Position numbers and translations under genes: made by a program
DNA from: Desulfovibrio inopinatus DSM 10711
GTDB lineage: Bacteria > Desulfobacterota > Desulfovibrionia > Desulfovibrionales > Desulfovibrionaceae
Direction: 5' to 3'
Length of the DNA: 64,000 nt
Assembly: GCF_000429305.1 (NCBI RefSeq)
Contig: NZ_AUBP01000005.1
Location: 124,001 to 188,000, forward strand
Part shown: positions 1 through 10,050 of the stretch, in pieces
Layout of the letters: every line of letters begins with the position of its first letter
Numbering within the stretch: the stretch's first letter is position 1
The notes under the pieces: model-generated
Told to the model about the DNA's origin: nothing
The model's input: the letters and a program-made list of their open reading frames with translations, nothing else
The model's database searches: none

Positions 1-1625
1 ACCTCCTTCGCGACGAATTGCTGCCTCGTCGTCCCCTTTCCGATATTGCCATTTTAACCCGAACCAATAACGAAGCCGGACAAGTTTCATCCTGGCTGTT
101 GGCTCACGGAATCCCTGTGGTCACGGAGAATAGTCTTCGACTGGCAGATCACCCGCTTATTCACGAACTGCTCGCCTTTTTGGCCGTGCTCGACTACCCT
201 TTGGACAATGTTCGATTCTGGACCTTCGTGAGCGGACAAGCCCTCTTCGGGCATGCCAGCGGCCTTTCATCGCAAGAGCGGCTTGACTGGCTTATGACCA
301 AAGACGACGGTCCACTGTTTTTCCGATTTCAAGAAGACTTTCCGGACGTCTATGCTCGTCTTATCAAGCCTTTCATCAGCTCTATCGGCTTGATGACACC
401 GTATGACCTCATCTGCGAGATTCTGCGCGCCTACGCAACCTTCCATCACTTTCCAGAAGACGAAATTTTTCTCCGTCGGTTCATGGAAACGGCCCATCTG
501 GCTGCAGAAAACGGTTGCACCTCATTGACCGATTTCCTTGAACTCTGGGACGGAGCAGCTGCTGATGAAAAGATTCCACAGCAACAGCACATTAATGCAG
601 TGCGTGTGGTCACAATGCATAAAGCAAAAGGGCTTGAATTCCCTGTTGTCATCGTCCCATTTCATGCCGGACGCATCCGGCCGGACACCTCCCCGGCAGC
701 CGTCTCGTTGAAGGATGATGGCAGTGGTCCATACATGCTCGTCACACGAAATCAGAAAACACCAGAGTTATCGGAACCTGCTCTGGCCGATACCGTGTTC
801 GAGGAAGTCAATCTTGTCTATGTCGCCTGGACCCGCGCAGTCGAAGAGCTTTATCTCTTTATTGAATACGGTGATCCTAACAAGGCGACAACACGTATTC
901 CTTCCATAATTCGTCATCTTTTGGGCAGCCTAGCGGAAGATAACACAACAGAGCGTATTGTCTTCGGCTCCCCGCCCGAATGTGCTTTGCCGCCAGCGAC
1001 AAACGAGGAAAAACCTGTATCCCAGCCTGCAATGCCTGAAGATACACCGTTTCAACGTCCTATGAGTTGGTTACCGCGACTCAAAATCAAGCGACGCACC
1101 CACGAGGAGATGTTGGCCACGCTGTCGTTCGGAGAAAATCAACGTGGTTCTCTGGCACATAGCGCCATAGAGCAGTTGACGCTTCGCATCAAACAGCTCG
1201 AAACGCTTCCTTCAGCGCTCTCGCCACAAACACGACGTCAGCTTACGGAAGATATCACACAGTATACCTTGAAAAGAACACAAGCATTTATGGATCGCAG
1301 TCAGTTGGAACACGAAATCACGGCCATGCTTGAATGGTTTGGAGGTCACCCTCTGTTTGACGATGTCTGCCAATACGGCATGGCCGAACGAGAATTGCTG
1401 ACTGACGAAGGCCGTGTCCTCCGACCGGACGTTATGGGACGCGTTGCTTCAGGTATATTTGTTCTTGACTATAAAACCGGCCGCCCTCGAAAAGAACATC
1501 GGTTCCAGGTTCAAGCCTATCTCAAAGCCGCCAGCACAGCATTTGCCGAGACATTGCACTCCGCGTCTGGCTATCTGGTTTATCTTGACGAACGACGAAT
1601 TGAAAATGTGAGGATCGTATCATGA
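1..1625 (+). CDS. addA: AddA-type helicase-nuclease, C-terminal part (cut by window edge)
   Basis: This is the C-terminal part of the UvrD-like helicase/nuclease subunit of AddAB, which resects double-strand DNA ends for RecA-dependent repair. The frame is open to the first base of the window, so the N-terminal Walker A region lies outside. Late helicase motifs are visible: MHKAKGLEF (motif V type, about base 618) and LVYVAWTRA (motif VI type, about base 813). A PD-(D/E)XK nuclease end follows, with RPDVMG and LDYKTGR near base 1465. The stop overlaps the start of addB as ATGA, so the two are translationally coupled. The family is clear; AddA rather than RecB follows from the neighbour. Confidence 0.9.
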   Translation, partial: LLRDELLPRRPLSDIAILTRTNNEAGQVSSWLLAHGIPVVTENSLRLADHPLIHELLAFLAVLDYPLDNVRFWTFVSGQALFGHASGLSSQERLDWLMTKDDGPLFFRFQEDFPDVYARLIKPFISSIGLMTPYDLICEILRAYATFHHFPEDEIFLRRFMETAHLAAENGCTSLTDFLELWDGAAADEKIPQQQHINAVRVVTMHKAKGLEFPVVIVPFHAGRIRPDTSPAAVSLKDDGSGPYMLVTRNQKTPELSEPALADTVFEEVNLVYVAWTRAVEELYLFIEYGDPNKATTRIPSIIRHLLGSLAEDNTTERIVFGSPPECALPPATNEEKPVSQPAMPEDTPFQRPMSWLPRLKIKRRTHEEMLATLSFGENQRGSLAHSAIEQLTLRIKQLETLPSALSPQTRRQLTEDITQYTLKRTQAFMDRSQLEHEITAMLEWFGGHPLFDDVCQYGMAERELLTDEGRVLRPDVMGRVASGIFVLDYKTGRPRKEHRFQVQAYLKAASTAFAETLHSASGYLVYLDERRIENVRIVS

Positions 1626-4600
1626 CCGGTGCCTTTCGCATCGTTGCCTGGGATCGTGATTTTATTGATGGACTCACGACATTGCTTCTTGATGAAACCG
1701 GCGGAGATTTTTCAAATGTCACGCTGGTTTTTCCCCATAGGCGTCCCAAACGCTATTTGCTTCACAGCCTGACCGAAAGTAATCGGCTCAAGCGGCCCTG
1801 CATTTTGCCGCACATTGTTTCCGTTGATGACTGGTTTGCCGAACTGGGACAAACACTCGCGGCAGGTCAATTATCCCCGGTTGAAAGTCTTGACCGTATT
1901 GCCCTGCTTCATCGTTGTGTGCTCGACCTCGTCGACGCGGGACGTATTGGTGAATATCCCCGAGAGTTTCATACATTTTATCCATGGGGACGGCATCTGG
2001 ATACACTTTTTGAAGAACTTTTTCGGCAATGCATCACGCCATCCAATATCGACCATGTTCGCGATCTTGTGGTGGAGGAAGCAGCCGTTCTCTTGGAAAA
2101 TCTCAAAGCAATCCATGATGCCTACGTGCAAACTCTTCGTGACAACCATTTGAGTACACCGGGATTTCTTCAGGCACAAACAGCCCTGTCTGCAGAGACC
2201 ATTGTATCACTCCATACACGGAGTCGCATTCATCTCTGTGGATTCTATGCATTGAGCACGGCAGAAGAAACCGTCTTCTCCGCATTATGGAAAAACGGTA
2301 TCGCCAATATGATTTGTCATGCCGATCCGAACATCGTGCTTGCTCCGAAAAACGTTCACTACGCATGTACGGATATTGTTGATCTCTGTCATCGGTTCAA
2401 GGCAAAGCCTCTGCTTCATAAAGACTTCAGTGGATATGGAGGCCTGGCATTTCATCCTCATGCGAAAACCGATCAGGCCAGTCTCTTCGACGCTGCCAGT
2501 TCTAACACCGATGACCAATCTCCTCGCTCTGATGAAGAACGTCTCGTTATTTACGAAGGTTTTGACCTGCACTCACAGCTTAAGGCCCTCAGGGCCGATA
2601 TGGAGCATCATCCAATAACAGGAACAACGGCCATTGTTCTTCCGGATACAGGCATGCTTATGCCCGTCCTTCATCATCTGCCACGCACTGACGTCAATAT
2701 CAGTATGGGATTTCCTCTCGCGCGATCCACGCTGTACCAATTGCTTGATGCCATCATACGCCTTCAACTCTCCAAAGAGCGTGTTAAAGGATCTCGTTCC
2801 CGTTATTATTGGCGCGATGTTGTTCGCTTGCTTCGCCATCCCTATTTCAAACACGCAGTTCAGCAGACCGATCCTGAAGTAGCACAACTCCTCCATGCCA
2901 TTGAGGACGGTATTCGTCATGGTGAACCCTATGTTGATATTGATAGCGCCGTCGTTCAACCGCTTTCCGAACAGGAAGAACTTGCGCTGGATCAGGAGCG
3001 TATCATCCTGTCGTGGTCACGACTTACTGATCTTTTTCTTCATCAATTTGATACATTGACACATCTTGCCGGACTGGCAGAGTCGATTTACGCCCTTGCC
3101 GGCATGTTTCTCGATACCTCATCTTCCGACGAAATTTCGCCAGACAAGGTAGCCTTAGCAATATGGGAACGCTTTCCGCTTGATGCCGAATGCCTGTTTC
3201 GCCTGCTTGATGTCATGCTTCCGCAACTCACGTACTGCAAAGCGGCTCATGAACCGTTTCCGCAACATGCGCTCTTTGCAATCTTTCGCCATATGGTAGA
3301 AAGCGAACGCGTCGCCTTTGAAGGCGATCCGCTCACCGGCATGCAGATTCTGGGCGTTTTGGAAACACGTCTGCTGTGTTTCGATACCGTCTACGTTCTC
3401 GGGGCGGTCGAAGACGTTCTCCCGCAAAGTGCCAAGCCCGACCCACTCTTGCCAGACCCTTTACGGGAAATGCTTGGACTCTCTGCCAATCGACATCGTG
3501 ACCACATTGCGGCCTATAATTTTCATCGCCTCATCAACGGTGCCAGACGCGTGGTGCTTTTGTATCAGGATGGAGTAACCGGAGGACTTTTCGAGGATAA
3601 AGCCATTCGAAGTCGGTTTGTGGAGCAACTTATCTGGGAGAATGAACGCAAGCTCAAACGTCTTCTCCAGCCCGGAGAAGCGCCACTTGTGAGTATAAGT
3701 CTGCCCGTCCCTGCTATTTCACGTCAATTGGGTATCATTGAAAGCACGCCACAAACAGTCGCCGCTCTGCAACACCACTTGGGGAAATACCCATTATCGG
3801 CAACGTTTTTTGACACCTATCTCCGATGTCCGTTTCTTTTCTTTCATAACTATATCAGCAAGATCAGTCCGTTAGAAGAAATCAACGAAGACGGTGATCC
3901 GGCTCAATTCGGTAGTCTTGTTCATACGATTCTCCACGAATATTTTGCTCCATATCTCAAAAAATATATCAGCGGACAGGAACTTGATCCCGCTCCGTTG
4001 ATACATACTTTTCATACAGCGCTTGAAAAAGAACCTTTCTTCGCCCGGGTTCCGGCCGACATCCGCCTGTGCCTTAGACGAACTGGAACCTTTCGGCTCC
4101 GTCAGTTCCTTGAGAACACGCCGACAACGATGCCCATTGGACTCGAGTCGACCTTGAATGGTTCTATTCATCATAATAGAAATCTCATCCGACTTCTCGG
4201 GCGGGTGGATCGCATCGATTTACGTGGAGAGGAACGCATTGTGTTGGATTACAAGACCGGAAAAGCCGCAACAATTCGTGAAGACTTCTGGGATCAAGAT
4301 GCATTAAAGCTCCGCATGGAAGAATGGGAACCGGATGATACAGAACTTCTCCCTGAAGTTGCCGCATCTGTGCGAAGTGTTCAGCTCCCGTTATATTGTT
4401 TGCTCTACGAGCAAACCACAGGCATACTTCCCGACAATGCGGCCTTTGTCCTTCTTGGAGAAAATGGAACCGAAACGTCATTGTTCTCTGAAAAAATCGA
4501 AAGCCATGATCGTCAACGACATATTCTCAGTGACCTTCCTCGGCTCCTCCGCTTTCTCGTTGATCACATGCAGCGTTCACCGACGTTTCCGGCAACTCCG

Positions 4601-4669
4601 TCCAAAGGCTGTGCATGGTGTGCCTACAAACCATTGTGTGCCGTGAAGAAACCCGATTACGCTTGGTAA
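1622..4669 (+). CDS. addB: AddB-type nuclease subunit of AddAB
   Basis: A 1015-residue partner of AddA, made of an inactivated helicase fold followed by a C-terminal RecB-like nuclease. No Walker A motif is seen near the N-terminus, where VTLVFPHRRPKR stands instead; this resembles the proteobacterial AddB form, in which the subunit does not hydrolyse ATP. The nuclease core is LDYKTGKA near base 4247. A cysteine in LRCPF (about base 3826) and three more in CAWCAYKPLC close to the end fit the 4Fe-4S cluster known to staple AddB nucleases. It starts on the ATGA overlap with addA, and about 125 bases of non-coding DNA follow. Confidence 0.92.
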   Translation: MTGAFRIVAWDRDFIDGLTTLLLDETGGDFSNVTLVFPHRRPKRYLLHSLTESNRLKRPCILPHIVSVDDWFAELGQTLAAGQLSPVESLDRIALLHRCVLDLVDAGRIGEYPREFHTFYPWGRHLDTLFEELFRQCITPSNIDHVRDLVVEEAAVLLENLKAIHDAYVQTLRDNHLSTPGFLQAQTALSAETIVSLHTRSRIHLCGFYALSTAEETVFSALWKNGIANMICHADPNIVLAPKNVHYACTDIVDLCHRFKAKPLLHKDFSGYGGLAFHPHAKTDQASLFDAASSNTDDQSPRSDEERLVIYEGFDLHSQLKALRADMEHHPITGTTAIVLPDTGMLMPVLHHLPRTDVNISMGFPLARSTLYQLLDAIIRLQLSKERVKGSRSRYYWRDVVRLLRHPYFKHAVQQTDPEVAQLLHAIEDGIRHGEPYVDIDSAVVQPLSEQEELALDQERIILSWSRLTDLFLHQFDTLTHLAGLAESIYALAGMFLDTSSSDEISPDKVALAIWERFPLDAECLFRLLDVMLPQLTYCKAAHEPFPQHALFAIFRHMVESERVAFEGDPLTGMQILGVLETRLLCFDTVYVLGAVEDVLPQSAKPDPLLPDPLREMLGLSANRHRDHIAAYNFHRLINGARRVVLLYQDGVTGGLFEDKAIRSRFVEQLIWENERKLKRLLQPGEAPLVSISLPVPAISRQLGIIESTPQTVAALQHHLGKYPLSATFFDTYLRCPFLFFHNYISKISPLEEINEDGDPAQFGSLVHTILHEYFAPYLKKYISGQELDPAPLIHTFHTALEKEPFFARVPADIRLCLRRTGTFRLRQFLENTPTTMPIGLESTLNGSIHHNRNLIRLLGRVDRIDLRGEERIVLDYKTGKAATIREDFWDQDALKLRMEEWEPDDTELLPEVAASVRSVQLPLYCLLYEQTTGILPDNAAFVLLGENGTETSLFSEKIESHDRQRHILSDLPRLLRFLVDHMQRSPTFPATPSKGCAWCAYKPLCAVKKPDYAW

Positions 4670-4694
4670 GATATACGGAGAAGTATTACGGAAC

Positions 4695-4724
4695 TTGACA
4701 TCGGATCAACTCACCTCCTATGAA
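4695..4724 (+). promoter_or_regulatory. Candidate sigma-70 promoter for the peptide-export operon
   Basis: TTGACA at 4695-4700 and TATGAA at 4719-4724 are separated by 18 bases, in the gap between addB and the first transporter gene. The -35 box is a full consensus match and the -10 matches at four of six positions. It would start transcription about 65 bases before the transporter start. This is a sequence match only. Confidence 0.45.
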
Positions 4725-4795
4725 AATCCAGAAAAAAGAAACAGCCTCTTCCTCACCAAGCAGCCTGAACTGGAAAGCCCCCATGTTTTCATACC

Positions 4796-6967
4796 ATGAA
4801 GTTTCGTCGTAAAAAAACCGGTCGAATTCGTACCCCCACCTTCCTTCAAATGGAATCGACGGAGTGTGGTGCTGCAAGCCTGGGAGGCGTTCTTGGATAT
4901 TTTGGGCTGTATGTTCCTTTCGAAGATCTACGCGAAGCTTGCGGGGTCTCACGAAATGGAGCCAACGCATTCAATATCCTCAAGGCGGCACGGCATTACG
5001 GTCTTGTTGCCAAAGCCTTCAAAAAAGAAGTCCATAAGCTTCAACAGGTTGTCTTTCCAGCTATCATTCTTTGGAATTTCAATCATTTTGTCGTTATTGA
5101 AGGCTTCGGGAAAAATCATGTCTTTTTGAATGATCCCGCCACTGGCCCGCGTCGAGTGACATATGAGGAATTTGACAAATCCTATTCCGGAGTTTGCCTT
5201 ACTTTCGAACCTGGCCCCACGTTCACGCCTGCAGGCAGACCGGCACGTATTCTTGGACCACTCGCCACAAGACTCGCTGGCTTCAAAAAAGCCCTTATTT
5301 CCGTTCTGCTCGCTGGCTTTTTTTTAATTATTCCCGGACTGGCTGTTCCCGGACTACTCCGGATATTCATTGACGACGTCCTTGCTCAAGATGGATCTGA
5401 CCTGTTCGGACCGTTGTGTCTTGGCATGTTTGTGGCCTTCGGTCTGAAAGGAACTCTGGCGTGGATGCAACAAAATGCACTCTTGCGTTTGGAAACGGAA
5501 CTCTCTCTTTCCATGTCAGGGAACTTCCTCTGGCATGTCCTTCGACTTCCCATTGCTTTTTTTGAGCAACGTTATCTCGGCGACATCAGTTCACGAATAT
5601 CCATCAATAACACCGTTGCCCAAGTTATCTCTCGAGAACTTGCTACCAATATTATCAACACCGCTATGGCGGTATTTTTTTTCATTGGCATGATGTTCAT
5701 TGACATCCGCCTGGCGGCCATAAGCCTGGGATTTGCTATCATCAACCTGTTGGCGCTGCAATTTCTCGAACGTTCCCGAGTTGATGCCAATAGCCGGTTA
5801 TTGCAAGAACGAAGTTTGCTCGTCGGTCTCACAATGTCCGGTCTGACTATGATTGAATCCTATAAAGCCAATGGGAGTGAAAACGATTTTTTTGTGCAAT
5901 GGGCAGGACGCCAGGTTCGCGCACTCAATGCACAACAAGAATTAGGGCAACCCACTCTCCTTCTCACCGCACTTCCGGCCTTTCTCGCATCCTTGAATAT
6001 GCTCGCTGTCTTGCTGGTCGGCGGGTTACAAGTTGCAGACCATGCGATGACACTCGGTTCACTCGTGGCGTTTCAAAGCCTGTTGCTCAGCTTTTCCGGT
6101 CCTATTGGCAGACTTGTCGCATTGGGTTCAAAACTCCATGAGGCCACGGGCGATCTCATGCGCCTGGACGACGTGCTCAAACATCCAACGATTGCAGGTG
6201 TTGCCGATCAATGGAGCGTCGATATCCCTTCCGCGAAGGATGGAGCCAAATTGACGGGCCAGGTTGAGTTCCGCAATATGACTTTCGGATACAGCCGTCT
6301 TGACCCTCCTCTTATCACCGATTTCAATCTCACCATCGAACCAGGACAACGCGTTGCCCTGGTCGGCCCAAGCGGTTGCGGAAAATCTACCATCGCCAAG
6401 CTGCTTTGCGGACTTGTGGACCCGTGGGATGGCGACATCCTGTTCGACAATATTCCCCGAAAGCATCTGCATCCTGCCAGACTCATCAACTCTTTGGCCA
6501 TGGTGAACCAGGATATATTTCTCTTCGAAGGAACGATTCGTGAAAATCTCGCGCTCTGGGATACCTCTGCACCCGAATCGGCCCTTGTGCGCGCCGCAAA
6601 AGATGCATGCATCCATGGCGACATTTCAGCCAAATACCAAGGTTATAACGCGCTTGTGGAAGAAAACGGAAGAAATTTGAGTGGAGGTCAACGGCAACGT
6701 CTGGAAATCGCCAGAGCACTCGTTAATGATCCATCCATTCTTGTTCTTGATGAAGCAACCAATGCGTTGGACCCTCCAACGGAACTCGCCATTGATACCA
6801 ACCTGCGACGTCGAGGGTGTACCTGCGTCCTGGTCGCCCATAGACTCAGCACAATTCGTGACTGTGATAAGATCCTTGTATTGGACAAAGGAAACGTGGT
6901 CGAACGTGGAACTCATAACGAACTGATGCGCCGCAATGGTCTTTACAGTACGCTGGTAAAAAGTTGA
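4796..6967 (+). CDS. NHLM-type peptidase/permease/ATP-binding ABC exporter (ABC1)
   Basis: A 723-residue exporter that should cut the leader from a precursor peptide and pump the product out. Residues 1-130 form a C39 cysteine peptidase, with QMESTECGA giving Gln18 and Cys24, His97 in NHFVVIEG and Asp113 in NDPATGP. A six-helix permease follows, then a nucleotide-binding domain with Walker A GPSGCGKST, signature LSGGQRQR, Walker B ILVLDEAT and H-loop VAHRLS. The N-terminal sequence closely follows the peptidase transporter of NHLM systems, the exporters that travel with nitrile-hydratase-type leader peptides. The ATG has no strong ribosome-binding site. It is first in an operon with the next three genes. 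Confidence 0.93.
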   Translation: MKFRRKKTGRIRTPTFLQMESTECGAASLGGVLGYFGLYVPFEDLREACGVSRNGANAFNILKAARHYGLVAKAFKKEVHKLQQVVFPAIILWNFNHFVVIEGFGKNHVFLNDPATGPRRVTYEEFDKSYSGVCLTFEPGPTFTPAGRPARILGPLATRLAGFKKALISVLLAGFFLIIPGLAVPGLLRIFIDDVLAQDGSDLFGPLCLGMFVAFGLKGTLAWMQQNALLRLETELSLSMSGNFLWHVLRLPIAFFEQRYLGDISSRISINNTVAQVISRELATNIINTAMAVFFFIGMMFIDIRLAAISLGFAIINLLALQFLERSRVDANSRLLQERSLLVGLTMSGLTMIESYKANGSENDFFVQWAGRQVRALNAQQELGQPTLLLTALPAFLASLNMLAVLLVGGLQVADHAMTLGSLVAFQSLLLSFSGPIGRLVALGSKLHEATGDLMRLDDVLKHPTIAGVADQWSVDIPSAKDGAKLTGQVEFRNMTFGYSRLDPPLITDFNLTIEPGQRVALVGPSGCGKSTIAKLLCGLVDPWDGDILFDNIPRKHLHPARLINSLAMVNQDIFLFEGTIRENLALWDTSAPESALVRAAKDACIHGDISAKYQGYNALVEENGRNLSGGQRQRLEIARALVNDPSILVLDEATNALDPPTELAIDTNLRRRGCTCVLVAHRLSTIRDCDKILVLDKGNVVERGTHNELMRRNGLYSTLVKS

Positions 6968-6974
6968 GGTCGTT

Positions 6975-9911
6975 TTGACGGATGTACACGCTTTCTTTGA
7001 ACAACACGGCGTCATGGTGGAAAGCCAAGGGAATACTCCTGTCGATATTCATGATACGGACTCCGTCTGGCTCGTTGTTTCCGGTGCGGTAGAAATCTAT
7101 TGCAGAAAAATCGGTCCATCACCGAGCCAACGTCATCACCTTGGATCAATCACTTCAGGGCAGCTTCTTTTTGGCATATCTCCCCAAACTGCCGGCCTTG
7201 AAATTCTTGCAATAGGTCAACAACACACAACATTGCGTCGCGTATCGTTCGCACATTTTCTTCGCACATTCTCAAACATCACATCCACGCAGCAGGTCGC
7301 CGCTCATGTGGATGACTGGGTCACGACGTTATGCAATGGCGCGGTTCGCGAAATCTTACGAACTCAAATTCCGGCCGCCGCAAGGAGTGAAGTTCTCGAT
7401 CTGCTTCCAGGACAAATCGTCTGTGCCAAACGCACTGTCTTGTGGACAGACGTCGAAAAAGGATCGGCTTTGTTTTTAGGCATGGTTGATGTTGCTTCGC
7501 ATTGTGAGGGAGATCCACCAATATGCAAGACTCCTTTCTTCCCCATTACCCCCAATGCCTGGCTCAATGCATCAACGGCCGTGACACTGCGTTTTCACAA
7601 GACCGAAGAACTCATTCACCATCCGGATTTTCTCAAGATATTGCAGAATTTTCATTCGCTATTTCTTCAAGCGCACGAGTTGAACCACCAGCTCATCCGC
7701 GTCGATGAATTCAATCGCATTCGCGAACGTGCAGCATCGGCAAAACGCTCCCGTGAGTCTGCACAGGAGAAACTTTCCACTGTTCTTGCTGCCGAGGAAG
7801 AAGCAATTTTACGGCAGAGTAGCCACGACCCCCTCTTTGCGGCCTGCAGACTCATCGGGCATCAGCTTGGTGTTACCGTGCACTGGCCAAACAAATCCAA
7901 ATTCACAACGCGTCAGAATGCGCCCACGCTGGACGATATCCTTCACGTCTCCTGCATACGTGGACGAAAAATTCGTTTACGGGGAAAATGGTGGAAAAAG
8001 GACATTAGTCCTCTTCTTGTGTATTTCTCCGAGGATGGCAGACCCGCCGCACTCCTCCATGATACCCGAAATCAATGTGTTATTGTCGATCCCACACGAG
8101 GGGAACGGTCCACATTGAATTCGCGTGTCGCCCAATCTCTCAATACCATGGCGTGGTGTCTTTATCCGCCTCTACCTGATCGCTCAGTCGGGAGTTTGGA
8201 TCTTATTCGATTCGCACTACGTGATATCCGTTCGGATTTGTATCGGTTGTTTCTTTCCGGCTTTGTTGCTTGCGCTCTTGGCGCCCTTTTTCCGTTTGGC
8301 TTTCAATATTTGGCGCAGGTGATACTTCCCCAAGGAGAATTGAACAAACTCTTTACGTTGTGCATCACCCTTTTTTTAAGCATGATTGCTGCATCCCTCT
8401 TGGAAGTAAGCAGAAATTTCGATGTATTGCGCATCGAAGCGCGCATGGACAGTTGGCTCCAATCAGCGATTGTAGATCGTGTTCTTCGGCTTCCTCCTTC
8501 ATTTCACAGGCAATATGTTGCGGGCGATCTTACAAGCCGCGTTCTCAGCATCGGACACATTCGCCTCCTGCTTTCAGGCAGCACTATCGTATCGTTGCTT
8601 GGGGCAGTCTTTTCCGTGATGTACCTCGCCATTCTGTTCTTTTTCTCTCTTGAACTCGCTTCTTTTGTTCTTATCGTCGTCCTTCTTGCGGTGTGTATCA
8701 ATATTGCCGGGAGTGCGTTACAAGTAAAACATCTCCGCATTGTTACGCATTTGGAAGGCTGGCTTTCCGGATTCCTGCTTCAACTTGTCACGGGCATTAG
8801 CAAACTTCGCGTGTCCGGAGCGGAGGCACATGGTTTCGCTCGGTGGGCAAAATCGTTTACTCGGCAACGCCGTGCCATGCTCGCGACACGACGCCTTGCG
8901 AATATTCTCCAAGCTTTCAATGAAGCTCTCCCAGCGCTTTTAACATTGATTCTTTTTCTTGCATTGTGGGGAACAACTGTACAAGAATCTGTTTTTACGG
9001 GCAGAATAGAAATGTCTTCAGCCGAGTTTATCGGCTTTAATATGGCAATGCTCGCTTTTACGGTGGCTTTTCTCACTACCGCGACATCCGTTACATCTAT
9101 TTTACAAATTATCCCGCTCTATGAACGTATGCGCCCACTGCTGGAAACCGAACCGGAAAGCTGCGAAGAGCAACTTGATCCGGGACAACTTTCCGGCGCT
9201 CTTGAAGTTTCGAATGTCTCCTATAGCTATGCTCCGCATGATCCACCCGCGTTGCAATCGATCTCGTTTGCAGTTCAACCAGGTGAATTCGTAGCGTTTG
9301 TCGGCCCTTCAGGTTCCGGCAAGTCAACCCTGTTGCGCATTCTTCTCGGATTTTGCAAGCCCGACTCCGGCATGGTGCTCTATGACGGTAAAGATCTCGC
9401 CGTTATAGAAAATAATGCTGTACGTAGCCAATTCGGTGTCGTCTTACAAAATGCGCAAGTCATTCCCGGGGACATTTTTATGAACATTGTCGGTTCGCGA
9501 GACTTGACATTGGATGACGCCTGGGAAGCAGCTCGCATGGCTGGAATGGATGAAACGATACGCAACTTGCCGATGGGGATGAATACCATTCTGGGAAATG
9601 GACTCTCCACATTTTCAGGAGGAGAGCGCCAGCGCTTGCTTCTTGCGCGTGCTCTCGTAGGAAAACCAACGTTTATCATGCTCGATGAAGCCACAAGTGC
9701 TCTGGATAACCAGACGCAAAGCCAAGTCACACAAAGCCTGGAACAACGCAGTGCTACACGAATCGTCATTGCGCATCGACTCAGCACCATTCGAAATGCG
9801 GACCGTATATATGTCATGAACAAGGGAGAGATTGTAGAATACGGATCATTCGATGAACTGGTGCAGAAAAAAGGACTTTTTCTTGATCTTATAAAACGCC
9901 AGGTGATTTAG
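6975..9911 (+). CDS. NHLM-type ABC transporter, second ATP-binding/permease protein (ABC2)
   Basis: A 978-residue protein starting at TTG, with GAGG seven bases upstream and seven bases after the stop of the first transporter. The first 100 residues or so resemble a cyclic-nucleotide-binding-like fold (SVWLVVSGAVEIY). A long middle section follows, then an ABC permease and a nucleotide-binding domain with GPSGSGKST, FSGGERQR, FIMLDEATSALD and IAHRLSTIR. There is no C39 peptidase. NHLM export loci normally pair this long protein with the peptidase type and an HlyD adaptor; the first two are present and adjacent here. The two ATPases probably act as a heterodimer (inference). Confidence 0.9.
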   Translation: MTDVHAFFEQHGVMVESQGNTPVDIHDTDSVWLVVSGAVEIYCRKIGPSPSQRHHLGSITSGQLLFGISPQTAGLEILAIGQQHTTLRRVSFAHFLRTFSNITSTQQVAAHVDDWVTTLCNGAVREILRTQIPAAARSEVLDLLPGQIVCAKRTVLWTDVEKGSALFLGMVDVASHCEGDPPICKTPFFPITPNAWLNASTAVTLRFHKTEELIHHPDFLKILQNFHSLFLQAHELNHQLIRVDEFNRIRERAASAKRSRESAQEKLSTVLAAEEEAILRQSSHDPLFAACRLIGHQLGVTVHWPNKSKFTTRQNAPTLDDILHVSCIRGRKIRLRGKWWKKDISPLLVYFSEDGRPAALLHDTRNQCVIVDPTRGERSTLNSRVAQSLNTMAWCLYPPLPDRSVGSLDLIRFALRDIRSDLYRLFLSGFVACALGALFPFGFQYLAQVILPQGELNKLFTLCITLFLSMIAASLLEVSRNFDVLRIEARMDSWLQSAIVDRVLRLPPSFHRQYVAGDLTSRVLSIGHIRLLLSGSTIVSLLGAVFSVMYLAILFFFSLELASFVLIVVLLAVCINIAGSALQVKHLRIVTHLEGWLSGFLLQLVTGISKLRVSGAEAHGFARWAKSFTRQRRAMLATRRLANILQAFNEALPALLTLILFLALWGTTVQESVFTGRIEMSSAEFIGFNMAMLAFTVAFLTTATSVTSILQIIPLYERMRPLLETEPESCEEQLDPGQLSGALEVSNVSYSYAPHDPPALQSISFAVQPGEFVAFVGPSGSGKSTLLRILLGFCKPDSGMVLYDGKDLAVIENNAVRSQFGVVLQNAQVIPGDIFMNIVGSRDLTLDDAWEAARMAGMDETIRNLPMGMNTILGNGLSTFSGGERQRLLLARALVGKPTFIMLDEATSALDNQTQSQVTQSLEQRSATRIVIAHRLSTIRNADRIYVMNKGEIVEYGSFDELVQKKGLFLDLIKRQVI

Positions 9912-10050
9912 TGCCTCTTGCCATTTGAACTTTTAGATAAGATCTCGCCAACTGTGCTCATGTATGAGATGTTGGAATGACCATGTAGTCGTCGAAAGTT
10001 TTTTCTCGTCCTTAGTGGAAAATGCGACAATGAGATATATGGAGTACACC

